Below are positions 1-7,552 of a stretch of DNA of 11,995 nucleotides, piece after piece. The translations under genes and the position numbers were made by a program. Origin of the DNA: an uncultured Peptoniphilus sp. (lineage in GTDB: Bacteria; Bacillota; Clostridia; Tissierellales; Peptoniphilaceae); NCBI RefSeq assembly GCF_946222045.1, contig NZ_CAMILN010000048.1, positions 1 through 11,995 of the forward strand, read 5' to 3'. Under the pieces are notes generated by a model. It saw only the letters and a program-made list of their open reading frames with translations, searched no databases and was not told where the DNA came from. Within the stretch, counting starts at the first letter, position 1. Each line of letters starts with the position of its first letter.

Positions 1-100
1 CTTTCTATATCTAAACTTATTTTTAAATTGAATTACTAAGGAATTTAATATTAAAAATATTATAAAATTTATTTTTCTAAAATATTTCCAAAATCATAAT

Positions 101-152
101 AAAAAAAGCCTAGAAAATTATTATCTACTTAATAATTATCTAAGCTTTTTTT
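101..152 (-). terminator. Rho-independent terminator (possibly bidirectional) after the mscL-lipase-Nudix operon
   Basis: A long hairpin lies 14 bases beyond the Nudix stop codon. The arm at about 101-122 (AAAAAAGCCTAG then AAATTATTA) pairs with the arm at about 130-151 (TAATAATTA, CTAAGC, TTTTTT), with one wobble and one A/A mismatch. On the minus strand the hairpin is followed by the seven T residues complementary to 101-107. The plus-strand copy also ends in a T run (146-153), so it could stop transcription from either side. Confidence 0.8.
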
Positions 153-165
153 TAATAACTTTAAT

Positions 166-795
166 TTAAGACATTAGATTTTCCACAAACCTTCTAGCCA
201 TCTTGGCTGTAAATCCCCAAATAATTTCATCTTCATATTCATAAAAGAGGACTTCTTCTCTCCCCCTCTTGAACTTGTAGTTGACTCCATTGGGTATCAA
301 ATGATAAGGAAACTCCTTGTTCCTCTCAACCCTTAAATTTATCTTGTAGGATTTGGGCCTAGTCTTTAAAAAATAAGAAAGTGGCACTGTGAAAACTCTT
401 TCCACTTCATCTTCTGATGGAGAAATTTTGTCAAAATCTCTTTTGATTTCTCCAACAAAGGTGTGAATAATTGCAGCATAAGGATTGACCACAAAGTCCC
501 CTTCAGAATAAATTTCGATCTCATTTTCTGAAATTAAAAGTTCTTCCGCCGTCTCCCTAATAGCTGCCTCTCTAGGACTCTCTCCCTTTTCAATCCTTCC
601 TCCTGGAAAAGAAATTTCACCAGGTTGGTTTCTAAGAGTGAAGGCCCTTTTCTCAAATAAAAGGTGGATCTCCCCATCTCTTTTTATAAGGGGAATCATG
701 ACGGAAAACCTATTTTTCACATCAACAGGTAGAGGCTTTCTACTTTGGACCTTGGCTTTAATTTTATCTAAATTTAAGTCTTGGTCAGTTGACAT
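166..795 (-). CDS. Nudix hydrolase, CoA pyrophosphatase (NudL/YeaB-like)
   Basis: This is a 209-residue Nudix enzyme predicted to hydrolyse coenzyme A or acyl-CoA to 3',5'-ADP and 4'-phosphopantetheine in the cytoplasm. Two motifs support this. The CoA-specific NuCoA motif (LLxxRxxxxRxxxGxxxFPGG) spans residues 45-66, here ending GEISFPGG. It runs directly into the Nudix box: G66, E72 and the metal-binding R80-E81-x-x-E84-E85. The usual glycine near the end of the box is replaced by Leu87. The C-terminal IIWGFTAKM (191-199) is also typical of this subfamily. The start ATG lies inside the end of the upstream lipase gene (11-base overlap) and is preceded by AGGGAG at 803-808, so translation is probably coupled. 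The exact substrate (free CoA, acyl-CoA or another dinucleotide) is inferred from the motif. Confidence 0.88.
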   Translation of the reverse strand: MSTDQDLNLDKIKAKVQSRKPLPVDVKNRFSVMIPLIKRDGEIHLLFEKRAFTLRNQPGEISFPGGRIEKGESPREAAIRETAEELLISENEIEIYSEGDFVVNPYAAIIHTFVGEIKRDFDKISPSEDEVERVFTVPLSYFLKTRPKSYKINLRVERNKEFPYHLIPNGVNYKFKRGREEVLFYEYEDEIIWGFTAKMARRFVENLMS

Positions 796-1816
796 TTTCT
801 ATCTCCCTCATAAATTCTTCTACTGTATAAACTCTAAATCTGTCAATTTTCTTCCTATTACCTTCTTTTTCCAGAAGCTTATAGAGAAGTTCATCATACC
901 TAAAGTTCTCTGACATCTCCAATTCTTCAGCAAGCTTTGGAGCATAATCTTCAAAGATTGCCCTAGCAAGCCTGTTATCACTTTCATTGACCCTATCCTT
1001 TAAGAGCCTATAAATATACTTTAAGCTCTCTTCTTCATCAAGGGGCATGATATAATATTCTTCACCCCTGAGGCCCTTAACAGCACGAAAAGCATCAAAA
1101 TAGCCAAGTTTTATCAAGTCATCGGCCCTGTTCTTGTCAAAGCCAAGAGAAGACCCTAAATCATGACTTGGCTTAATAATATAATTTGCCCTCTCAATAT
1201 TTTTAAGAGGAGTCTTAGAAAGTCTAACTAAAACAATATCAGTGTCATCATCAATCATCTCCATGGGAGCTGGTGATGCAAAACCTCCATCAATAAAATA
1301 CTTGCCATGAAGACGTTGTAATTTGAAAACAGGAAGGTAACAAGAAGCAATAATATAGTCCTTTAAAAGTCCCTTTTCAACATCTTCCTTAAATAGTCTA
1401 TCAACCTTGAGGTCAGACACATTTACTGTGCAAATTCCAAAGTCCACATCAGATTTCCTGAGTTTATCTTCATCTATAAATTGATCTACCAACTTAAAGA
1501 GAGGATAAGGTGACCTAGTTAGCTCTGGAATCCTGATATCATGTTGACGAAGCTTTTCCACTATTTTTGTAAGAAGATTTTCATCTCTCTCTATTTCTTG
1601 TAATTCATTTTCAAAAGCCGAAAAGTCTAAAGACTTCCAAGCCTTAAAACATTCATAGGCATCTCCTTGGGCAAACATAGCTCCATTAAAGGCTCCTATG
1701 CTAGTTCCAACAATTTTTGAAAAGTCGAATCCCATTTCCATGAGGGCGAAGTAGGCCCCTACCTGGTAGGCACCCTTAGCACCTCCACCTTCGAGGACTA
1801 ATGCCCATTTTTTCAT
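785..1816 (-). CDS. Patatin-like phospholipase family protein
   Basis: This 343-residue protein is a predicted serine lipase or lysophospholipase of the patatin fold, acting on membrane lipids from the cytoplasmic side; no signal peptide is seen. All three patatin signatures are present: the oxyanion-hole glycine loop GGGAKGAYQVG at residues 10-20, the nucleophile elbow GTSIG at 37-41 with Ser39, and the catalytic dyad partner DGG at 176-178 (Asp176). The region after residue 240 is a helical tail ending in a charged segment and is less typical. The gene overlaps mscL by four bases (ATGA) and the Nudix gene by 11 bases, so the three proteins are almost certainly co-translated. It resembles bacterial RssA/YjjU-type patatins more than secreted ExoU-type toxins. 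The natural substrate cannot be told from sequence. Confidence 0.9.
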   Translation of the reverse strand: MKKWALVLEGGGAKGAYQVGAYFALMEMGFDFSKIVGTSIGAFNGAMFAQGDAYECFKAWKSLDFSAFENELQEIERDENLLTKIVEKLRQHDIRIPELTRSPYPLFKLVDQFIDEDKLRKSDVDFGICTVNVSDLKVDRLFKEDVEKGLLKDYIIASCYLPVFKLQRLHGKYFIDGGFASPAPMEMIDDDTDIVLVRLSKTPLKNIERANYIIKPSHDLGSSLGFDKNRADDLIKLGYFDAFRAVKGLRGEEYYIMPLDEEESLKYIYRLLKDRVNESDNRLARAIFEDYAPKLAEELEMSENFRYDELLYKLLEKEGNRKKIDRFRVYTVEEFMREIENVN

Positions 1817-2232
1817 TGAGCACTTCCCAATTCAGATGTACAGTGTGGACATCTAGTTGCATTAATATCAATTTTTGACTTACAGAAAGGACATTCCTTT
1901 TCTGTTGGAGCTGGAGCTTCTTCTTCCTTCTTGAATTTGTCTGTAACTTTTGCAATTTGTTTGATCATTAAGAAAATAACAAAAGCTATAATCAAGAAAT
2001 CAAAAACTGATTGTAAAAATATTCCGTACTTAACTTCAGCAGTTCCCACTGTAACAGCAAGATCTTCAAAGCTAACTCCACCAAGTAAGATACCGATTAG
2101 TGGCATTAAAATATTTTCTACAAGACTTGAAACGATTTTACCAAAGGCACCACCTATGATAACACCCACAGCCATGTCCATAACATTTCCTTGCGCTATA
2201 AACTCTTTAAACTCATCAATAAAATTCTTCAT
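1813..2232 (-). CDS. mscL: Large-conductance mechanosensitive channel MscL with C-terminal zinc ribbon
   Basis: MscL is a homopentameric channel that opens under membrane tension to release solutes during hypo-osmotic shock. The 139-residue protein has the expected amphipathic N-terminus (FKEFIAQGNVMDMAVGVIIG, residues 8-27). TM1 runs through about residue 50 with the conserved VENILMPLIG, a short extracellular loop follows, and TM2 is at about 70-92 (SVFDFLIIAFVIFLMIKQI). After a charged, Pro/Glu-rich linker (about 98-112) there is a four-cysteine module, CPFC (114-117) and CPHC (128-131), ten residues apart. This is a zinc ribbon and is absent from the E. coli and Mycobacterium channels. 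A strong AAAGGAGG (2237-2244) precedes the start. This is the first gene of the operon with the patatin lipase and the Nudix hydrolase. The channel call is firm; the role of the zinc ribbon is unknown. Confidence 0.96.
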   Translation of the reverse strand: MKNFIDEFKEFIAQGNVMDMAVGVIIGGAFGKIVSSLVENILMPLIGILLGGVSFEDLAVTVGTAEVKYGIFLQSVFDFLIIAFVIFLMIKQIAKVTDKFKKEEEAPAPTEKECPFCKSKIDINATRCPHCTSELGSAQ

Positions 2233-2317
2233 TTTTCCTCCTTTAATTAAAATAATATAGTAAAAATAATTTCTTACTGATATCTATTACCCATATTGAA
2301 GATAAAAAAACTATAAA

Positions 2318-2350
2318 TAAAAAATCCCAAGCCAATTACATGACTTGAGA
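2318..2350 (-). terminator. Rho-independent terminator of the EamA transporter gene
   Basis: Read on the minus strand, TCTCAAGTCA and TGGCTTGGGA (2341-2350 and 2325-2334) form a ten-base-pair stem with two G-T wobbles and a six-base loop. It is followed by TTTTTTATTTATAG. The hairpin lies 37 bases past the EamA stop and ends EamA transcription before mscL. Confidence 0.85.
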
Positions 2351-2387
2351 CAATTTCTTCTATAATATATTGATTTTTTATTTTAAG

Positions 2388-3239
2388 TTAAGCTTCAATT
2401 TCTTTTACTTCTTCCTTACTTAAGAAGATATCCACCAAGGCACCTCCAAGTATAAATGCCATGCCTATTATTACATTTCTTGGAGGGACTTCTCCATTAA
2501 AGAGCAAGACCCAAATTGGATTTAGAATTGGTTCTGCAAGTCCAATTATAACTGCCTTCTCTAACTTGACCCTTCTTAGCCCCCAAGAGTAAAGAGCATA
2601 AGAAAGTCCTGAAATTAAAATTCCCGCCAAAGCAATTAAAATAATGTCAGAAATCTTTGTGGGTGGATTCCCAAAGTTAAAAGGAAGAGCCAAGGCATAA
2701 AGACCACAGCAAATTAAATTTATAATTGAAACTATGCCAAGGGGGTTTCCTTCTTCAACCTTTTGTAAAAATTGCGAATAGCATACAAAGGACAATCCTA
2801 TGGCAAGTCCTGTTAGTATAGCTAGGTAATTCCTATCCCTAAAGATCCCCAAAATATTTACTAAAACTCCAATAAATATGAAAGTGAAGACAAGTATATT
2901 CTTCTTTTTTATATTTTTATATTTAATAAAGTTATAAGCAATTAGATACATAGGAGCTGTATACTGTAGAGAAATAGCCATAGCTGAAGTTGAAATCTGT
3001 GTTGTAATTGTCAGTGTCAACAAGAAGAGTGACATTGCTATTGCTGCCAATACTAGGTATTTTTTTGGTCTAATAGGTTTGGATTTAATAAATCCCGAAA
3101 GAAATATAAATCCACCAGCACTTCTTATTAGGGTTATCCAAATTGCACTTGCATCGACAGTCTTTACAATAAATCCCGACAAGCTCCAAAGAACTACTGC
3201 AATAAAAATTGAAATATAACCTTTCTTTTCATAGCTCAT
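2388..3239 (-). CDS. EamA/DMT-superfamily permease
   Basis: This 283-residue, very hydrophobic protein has about ten membrane segments arranged as two EamA-type halves (roughly residues 6-133 and 140-275). That is the usual size and layout of the drug/metabolite transporter superfamily. Characteristic features are the early VLWSLSGFIVK (17-27), the repeated-half sequence ending ALYSWGLRRVKLEKAVIIG, and LAEPILNPIWVLLFNGE near the final helices. A short acidic tail follows. Members export amino acids or metabolites, or import nucleotide sugars and cofactors; sequence alone does not reveal the substrate. The gene stands alone between two terminators. GAGAAG lies just before ATG, while a much better AGGAGG is about 26 bases upstream, beyond a small hairpin. 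Confidence 0.9.
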   Translation of the reverse strand: MSYEKKGYISIFIAVVLWSLSGFIVKTVDASAIWITLIRSAGGFIFLSGFIKSKPIRPKKYLVLAAIAMSLFLLTLTITTQISTSAMAISLQYTAPMYLIAYNFIKYKNIKKKNILVFTFIFIGVLVNILGIFRDRNYLAILTGLAIGLSFVCYSQFLQKVEEGNPLGIVSIINLICCGLYALALPFNFGNPPTKISDIILIALAGILISGLSYALYSWGLRRVKLEKAVIIGLAEPILNPIWVLLFNGEVPPRNVIIGMAFILGGALVDIFLSKEEVKEIEA

Positions 3240-3245
3240 AATTCT

Positions 3246-3272
3246 TCTCTATTTAAGAGACTCCACCTCCTA
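3246..3272 (-). promoter_or_regulatory. Distant Shine-Dalgarno plus small hairpin in the EamA leader
   Basis: On the minus strand, AGGAGG is followed after TGGAG by a five-base-pair hairpin (TCTCT, loop TAAAT, AGAGA), and then AGAATT and the EamA ATG. No start codon in any frame lies at a normal distance from this AGGAGG. If the hairpin folds, the AGGAGG comes within roughly 11 bases of the start. The alternative is simple use of the weaker GAGAAG next to the ATG. Confidence 0.35.
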
Positions 3273-3401
3273 AGATTTCAGTAATTAGGTGTTGTATTCG
3301 TCAAAATAAAAATAAATGGATTTTTATCAGACTTTTCTAATTAATTAATTCTAGTCCCTTAGTTATTAAATATATTGTGCCAAAATCATTTTATTAATTA
3401 C

Positions 3402-3450
3402 TAATAAAAATATAATAAGGAGACGAGCCTGTAAGCAGCCTCGCCCCTTT
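3402..3450 (-). terminator. Probable terminator of the YfcC-PepD operon
   Basis: On the minus strand a GC-rich stem (AAGGGGCGAG, one G/G mismatch, CTG, loop CTTA, then CAG, CTCG, bulged T, CTCCTT) spans about 3419-3450. It is followed by the T-rich TTATTATATTTTTATTAG. It lies about 60 bases beyond the dipeptidase stop. The stem is strong, but the T tract is interrupted, so termination efficiency is uncertain. Confidence 0.65.
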
Positions 3451-3510
3451 CAATTTCATTATTTATTTACAAAACTTTTATTCTTAATAAAATATTAAAA
3501 TATCTTCCCA

Positions 3511-4959
3511 TTAATCTATTTCTTTTAGAAACACTTTAAAAGATTCATAAAAATTTATCACAGATGGAATATTTGCTGATTCAGAAGGACTGTGAAGACC
3601 TGTGTGATCTGGCCCAACACTAATAATATCAAGACTAGGCTTCTTGTTTATTAGATATCCTGCTTCTAAACCGGCAGGTGAGACTTTTATTTCTAATTTT
3701 TTATTGAGTTCTTTTTCAAAAATTTCCTTATAGATATCTCTTAATTTGCTATCAGGGTTAAATCTCCAACCTGGGTATTCTGCATAGATCTTTACATCAC
3801 CACCATATATATCCGAAATCGTAGAAATTTTATTGTAAGTGTATTCTACTTGAGATTTTTCCATAGCCCTTATCTCATTAATAAATTTAACACAATCATC
3901 TTCAATTTTAACTTCGCCTAAATTATTAGATGAAATAACTACATGATTTTTAGGATCTACTTCAAAAATTCCATTAGGATATAATTTTATAATATTTATT
4001 ATCTTATTAAAATCTTCAGAATTTATTGCTTCTTGTTCAGAGTTTGACTCTTCAGAATTAACACAAATAGTATCTGAAAAAGAATTATATTCATAATGAA
4101 GCTCTCTTTCAAAGTTATCAAGAATCTTGTCTATTTGATCTTTATCCAAATCTGTACTAATAATTGCGTAAGCTTCTCTTGGAATAGCAAGTCTAAAAGT
4201 ACCACCATTGATGTCCAAAATTTCTATATTATCCTCAAGTTTTTCTAATAGTCGAGATAAAGTTATAATAGCGTTACCTCTACCTTTTTCTATATCTTCT
4301 CCAGAATGTCCTCCTAAAAATCCGCTAACTTTTATTTTAAAAGTATTTTTGAATTGTCTTTTTTGTCTGTTGATTTTTAAAGAGAAAGTTACTCCAGCTC
4401 CACCATTACTTCCTGCTATAATTTCATCATCTTTACTATTATCAATGTTGATAGCTCTATTTCCTATTATCCAATCCTTTGATAAATTATTTACACCGCT
4501 GAAATCATCTTCTTCTACAGTAGTAAATATTGCTGTAATTGGAGGGTGTGACGTTTCTTTATCTTCTAAAATCGACATTATTACTGCCACACCAATTCCA
4601 TTATCAGCACCAAGAGTTGTCTTTCCACCTGTATTAAGTTCATCTCCGTCAATTTGAACAGGGATAGGGTCATTATCAAAGTCAAAATCAAAGCCATCTT
4701 GCTTTTGACAAACCATGTCTAAGTGAGCTTGCAAGATTAATTCCTCTTTATTTTCTCCCCCATTTTGACCATCTTTTAAAATTAGGAGATTAAAATTATC
4801 GTCTTGTTTAACATCAAGATTAAGTTTTTCTGCCCAATTTTTTAAATAATTTGACACTTTTTCTTCTTTAAATGATGGTCTAGGAATTTCTGTAAGCTTT
4901 AAAAAATTGTTAAAAATTTGAATTTCCTTAAGTTCATTGATTGAGTTATATTTTTTCAT
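3511..4959 (-). CDS. pepD: Aminoacyl-histidine dipeptidase family protein (M20C, PepD-type)
   Basis: This is a 482-residue cytosolic metallopeptidase of family M20C, which cleaves Xaa-His and other dipeptides. By comparison with characterised PepD enzymes, the di-zinc ligands are all present: His79 and catalytic Asp81 in AHLDMVCQ, bridging Asp119 in TTLGADNGIG, the general base Glu149 next to ligand Glu150 in TTVEEDD, Asp173 in NIDN, and His456 in GLHSP. The lid-domain GGHSG (His218) is also there. The motif usually written HAGLECG reads PAGLEAG here (428-434), so substrate preference may differ from that of E. coli PepD. The SD AGGAGGT (4964-4970) overlaps the stop of the upstream YfcC permease gene and the gap is nine bases, implying a two-gene peptide or amino-acid uptake and processing operon. 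Confidence 0.9.
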   Translation of the reverse strand: MKKYNSINELKEIQIFNNFLKLTEIPRPSFKEEKVSNYLKNWAEKLNLDVKQDDNFNLLILKDGQNGGENKEELILQAHLDMVCQKQDGFDFDFDNDPIPVQIDGDELNTGGKTTLGADNGIGVAVIMSILEDKETSHPPITAIFTTVEEDDFSGVNNLSKDWIIGNRAINIDNSKDDEIIAGSNGGAGVTFSLKINRQKRQFKNTFKIKVSGFLGGHSGEDIEKGRGNAIITLSRLLEKLEDNIEILDINGGTFRLAIPREAYAIISTDLDKDQIDKILDNFERELHYEYNSFSDTICVNSEESNSEQEAINSEDFNKIINIIKLYPNGIFEVDPKNHVVISSNNLGEVKIEDDCVKFINEIRAMEKSQVEYTYNKISTISDIYGGDVKIYAEYPGWRFNPDSKLRDIYKEIFEKELNKKLEIKVSPAGLEAGYLINKKPSLDIISVGPDHTGLHSPSESANIPSVINFYESFKVFLKEID

Positions 4960-4968
4960 TATTACCTC

Positions 4969-6378
4969 CTAGAATGGTCCAAGGCCAATGTTTACAGCAA
5001 CAATACATGCCACAATTCCTATTAGATACCATAATAAAACTAATTTCCAGAACCATTTAATCCACTTTCCATAAGATATGTTCATCATTCCAAGTGCAAC
5101 CATTATTGTAGCTTCTGCTGGTGAAAGCAAGTTAGTTATTCCATCACCCATGTGGAAAGCTAGTGCAACAGTTTGTCTTGTTATACCAAGAACATCTGCC
5201 ATTGGTACCAAAATAGGCATAACTAGTACGGCTTTTCCTGAACCTGAAGGTACAAATAAGTTTATTATTGATATTACGATAAATGATAATGGAGCAGATA
5301 CTATAGAAGGAACATTGGCTAAAAATCCTGTTAAAGCATGTACAATAACATCAAGTATATGACCATCCATCATTACTATTGTCAAACCTCTTGCTAAACC
5401 AACACATAAACAAGGATATAGTAAGTCTGCAGCTCCATTTACAAAAGCATTCACTCCTTCGTTTATTGGTTTACCTGAAATAATTGTTATAACTATAGTT
5501 AATAGAATAAAAACTGCTGCCATTTCTCCTAAGTAAAAATGATATACAATTACTCCATAAATAATTCCTATAACAGCTAATACAAAAGATAACAATACTA
5601 ATTTATGTCTTGTTGAAAATTCAACATCTGTAGAAATTTCTTCCCTATATTTGCTTGTCTTATCTTCTTCATATGATAATGATAGCTGAGGATTTTTATG
5701 AATTTTATCTGCATATCTATATATATAAGCAATTGTCACAATAAGTGCAACAACCCATATTACTAATCTGAAACCAATTCCAGAATATGGTGGTAGTTCT
5801 GCTATTTGTTGAGAAATCCCTAAAGTGAAAGGGTTCATAACTCCACCTATATAACCAACAGCAACACCACATATACCTATTACAACACCTGTTATAGAGT
5901 CAAATCCTAAGGCTAAGCACAAAGTTATTTGCATTGGTAAAAAAGCTAGACACTCTTCAAAGTTTCCTAGAAAAGCTCCTCCCAAAGCCCACAAAGTTAC
6001 GAAAAATACCACTACGAGTTTTTCTTTTCCCTTTAACTTAGTTGCTGTTTTTGAAAGCAATGCTTCCAAAGCGCCTGTTAAATTAAGTACTCCAAAAGCT
6101 CCACCTATAATTAATAGGAATGAAGTTATTTCAGAAGAATCAACAAGTCCTTGATGGACAGAAGATAGCACTTTCCAAAGACCAACTGGTGTATTTTCAA
6201 TATAATGGAATGAACTTGGATCAACCATTTCTCTACCAGTTTCAGGATCTAATATCCTTGTGTATTCTCCAGCTGGAACTAAATAAGTTAAAATTGATAC
6301 AACTACCATTAAAATGCATATTAATAGTAGAGCATCGGGTGATTTGAATTTTTTTAATTTTTCTTTTAATTTACTCAT
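4969..6378 (-). CDS. YfcC family permease (AbgT/DcuC-like superfamily)
   Basis: This is a polytopic inner-membrane permease of 469 residues with about 12 hydrophobic segments. I start it at the ATG giving MSKLKEKLKKF, because a perfect AGGAGGT (6385-6391) sits six bases upstream; the frame stays open 36 codons further but with no good ribosome site. Family signs are the N-terminal basic segment followed by a first helix ending YLVPAGEY, an extracytoplasmic stretch, the IIGGAFGVLNLTGALEALL region, and near the C-terminus PSGSGKAVLVMPILVP (about 377-392) and MGDGITNLLSPAEAT (about 410-424). YfcC proteins are related to ArcD-like and short-chain carboxylate carriers, and often sit beside peptidases. 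Here the PepD-type dipeptidase follows after nine bases. I infer transport of a peptide, amino acid or acyl-amino acid; the substrate is not established. Confidence 0.88.
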   Translation of the reverse strand: MSKLKEKLKKFKSPDALLLICILMVVVSILTYLVPAGEYTRILDPETGREMVDPSSFHYIENTPVGLWKVLSSVHQGLVDSSEITSFLLIIGGAFGVLNLTGALEALLSKTATKLKGKEKLVVVFFVTLWALGGAFLGNFEECLAFLPMQITLCLALGFDSITGVVIGICGVAVGYIGGVMNPFTLGISQQIAELPPYSGIGFRLVIWVVALIVTIAYIYRYADKIHKNPQLSLSYEEDKTSKYREEISTDVEFSTRHKLVLLSFVLAVIGIIYGVIVYHFYLGEMAAVFILLTIVITIISGKPINEGVNAFVNGAADLLYPCLCVGLARGLTIVMMDGHILDVIVHALTGFLANVPSIVSAPLSFIVISIINLFVPSGSGKAVLVMPILVPMADVLGITRQTVALAFHMGDGITNLLSPAEATIMVALGMMNISYGKWIKWFWKLVLLWYLIGIVACIVAVNIGLGPF

Positions 6379-6847
6379 TTTAATACCTCCTAAATAAAAT
6401 ATAACACCCTTAGAAACACAATTATAATAATAGTGATTGCAATATACTAATTTCACTAAATCGACTTTCAGGACAATATCAAACAATAACTAATATAATT
6501 ATTCCTTTTAATTAATTCTTTATATATTTTATACTCAAAATATTGATAATAGGATAATTGTCCCCTTTCCCTACAACAAAACTCATTCTCTTATATTTAA
6601 CTTAATCCCCCCCTTATAATCACAAAATCCTAGACTTGTCTTTTTACAATAAATAAAAATAGTCATATAGGATTAGGAACCAATTCTGATGTTAAAATTC
6701 ATATCATATACTGTGATATATTTAAATTTAATGAATTTTCTCAACTTCATTTAGACTTACTTTTATATAAAAAGTTTTAATATAACCTTTTCCCATAACT
6801 CAGATTTATTTTATAAATCCTTTTTATGTAAATATTTTTTACTAGTG
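6379..6847. other. 469-base AT-rich intergenic region between tetR and yfcC
   Basis: No convincing gene is present. The region must hold the yfcC-pepD promoter and the tetR 3' end, but I found no good -35/-10 pair on the minus strand and no T-tailed hairpin for tetR. It does contain several symmetric or unusual sites: an imperfect palindrome GGATAATTGTCC (6552-6563), a run of seven C (6607-6613), a dyad ATATCA-N7-TGATAT (6701-6719), and a hairpin GATTTAT-TTT-ATAAATC (6803-6819) whose T-rich flank is on the plus strand. The length is unusual for this otherwise compact window. Confidence 0.6.
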
Positions 6848-7495
6848 CTATTTTGCATTATCTAATAGATAGTCAAAAATTTCTAAAAAAGATTTTTCGT
6901 GTGAGTCTAGGTCCAATTTATCTCCCTGGATCATGGCCTCGTAAACATAGGACTCGTGTACGCTTATGATTATCTTTAGGGTTATATCAGATTTTTTATC
7001 CTCTATTGTCCCTTCACTAACTAGTTGGTCTACTATTTGTTTATCTCTAGAATACATATTTCCCTGAGTCAAGAGACCCCTTAGAAGCTCATCGTGACCC
7101 TCAAGATCGTCAGGAAATATATCATAGTATTCTTTTATAACTTCTAATAACATAGGACTGTATTTTCCAAAAAACATATTGTGAAAAATAACTGGCGACC
7201 TAAAGGCATAGTGGTTAAAAGTTTCATAAACTGTCCTATACTTTTCTATAGTTGTCATATCTTTTTTTATATTTCTTGCCAAGACCGATGTATATTCTCT
7301 CAAGTACCTAATTGATGCAAATAAAATTAAGTGTTCTAAATCTTCAAAGTAGTAGTAAAGCGTTGCTGAATTGTAGCCTGCCTTCTTAGCTATTTTTCTT
7401 ATAGAAATTTTATCTATATCATCTTTCTTCATGAGGTCTTCTGTAGCCTCAATGAAGCATATCATGACTTTTTTCTTTTTTTCGTTAACATTCAT
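6848..7495 (-). CDS. TetR/AcrR-family transcriptional regulator
   Basis: This 215-residue cytoplasmic repressor-type protein has an N-terminal TetR DNA-binding domain. Helices 2-3 are SIRKIAKKAGYNSATLYYYF (residues 31-50), the standard TetR helix-turn-helix with the LYYYF element, followed by EDLEHLILFA. The C-terminal ligand-binding half (about 60-215) is helical and not assignable to a ligand. I place the start at the ATG at 7495, with GAAAGGAG (7507-7514) 11 bases upstream. An in-frame GTG at 7528 would add 11 residues, but it lies within an operator candidate and upstream of the SD. The promoter at 7550-7578 overlaps one palindromic site and a second lies 20 bases downstream, so it very likely represses itself. 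Other targets are not obvious in the window; the YfcC-PepD operon downstream is a candidate by position only. Confidence 0.9.
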   Translation of the reverse strand: MNVNEKKKKVMICFIEATEDLMKKDDIDKISIRKIAKKAGYNSATLYYYFEDLEHLILFASIRYLREYTSVLARNIKKDMTTIEKYRTVYETFNHYAFRSPVIFHNMFFGKYSPMLLEVIKEYYDIFPDDLEGHDELLRGLLTQGNMYSRDKQIVDQLVSEGTIEDKKSDITLKIIISVHESYVYEAMIQGDKLDLDSHEKSFLEIFDYLLDNAK

Positions 7496-7521
7496 AGCTT
7501 TATCAACTCCTTTCACATTTT

Positions 7522-7552
7522 TAATCACGATTAATTTATTTCAATCATGATT
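7522..7552. promoter_or_regulatory. Paired palindromic operators for the TetR-family regulator
   Basis: Two similar palindromes flank the probable transcription start: TAATCACGATTA at 7522-7533 and AATCATGATT (perfect) at 7543-7552. Their centres are exactly 20 bases apart, about two helical turns, so bound dimers would sit on the same face. The second overlaps the -10 hexamer at 7550-7555. This is the classic arrangement for autorepression. Confidence 0.7.

Noticed and set aside
785..1816. Anti-phage (CBASS-type) patatin effector
   Set aside because: Patatin phospholipases can be CBASS effectors, but no cyclic-nucleotide synthase (CD-NTase) is nearby, and the partners are mscL and a Nudix hydrolase.
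4208..4657. Open plus-strand frame of 149 codons opposite the pepD gene
   Set aside because: It is a shadow of a conserved coding sequence; its translation is Ser/Pro/Ile-rich with no recognisable domain, and no promoter or ribosome site is seen.
4969..6486. 36-residue N-terminal extension of the YfcC permease
   Set aside because: The extension has no good ribosome site and its sequence is unlike the family, whereas AGGAGGT sits six bases before the internal ATG at 6378.
6803..6830. GATTTAT/ATAAATC hairpin as the tetR terminator
   Set aside because: The T-rich flank is on the plus strand, while tetR is transcribed from the minus strand, where the hairpin is followed by TGAGTTATGGG.
7496..7528. 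GTG start for the TetR regulator at 7528
   Set aside because: It lies inside an operator palindrome and upstream of the GAAAGGAG site that serves the ATG at 7495.
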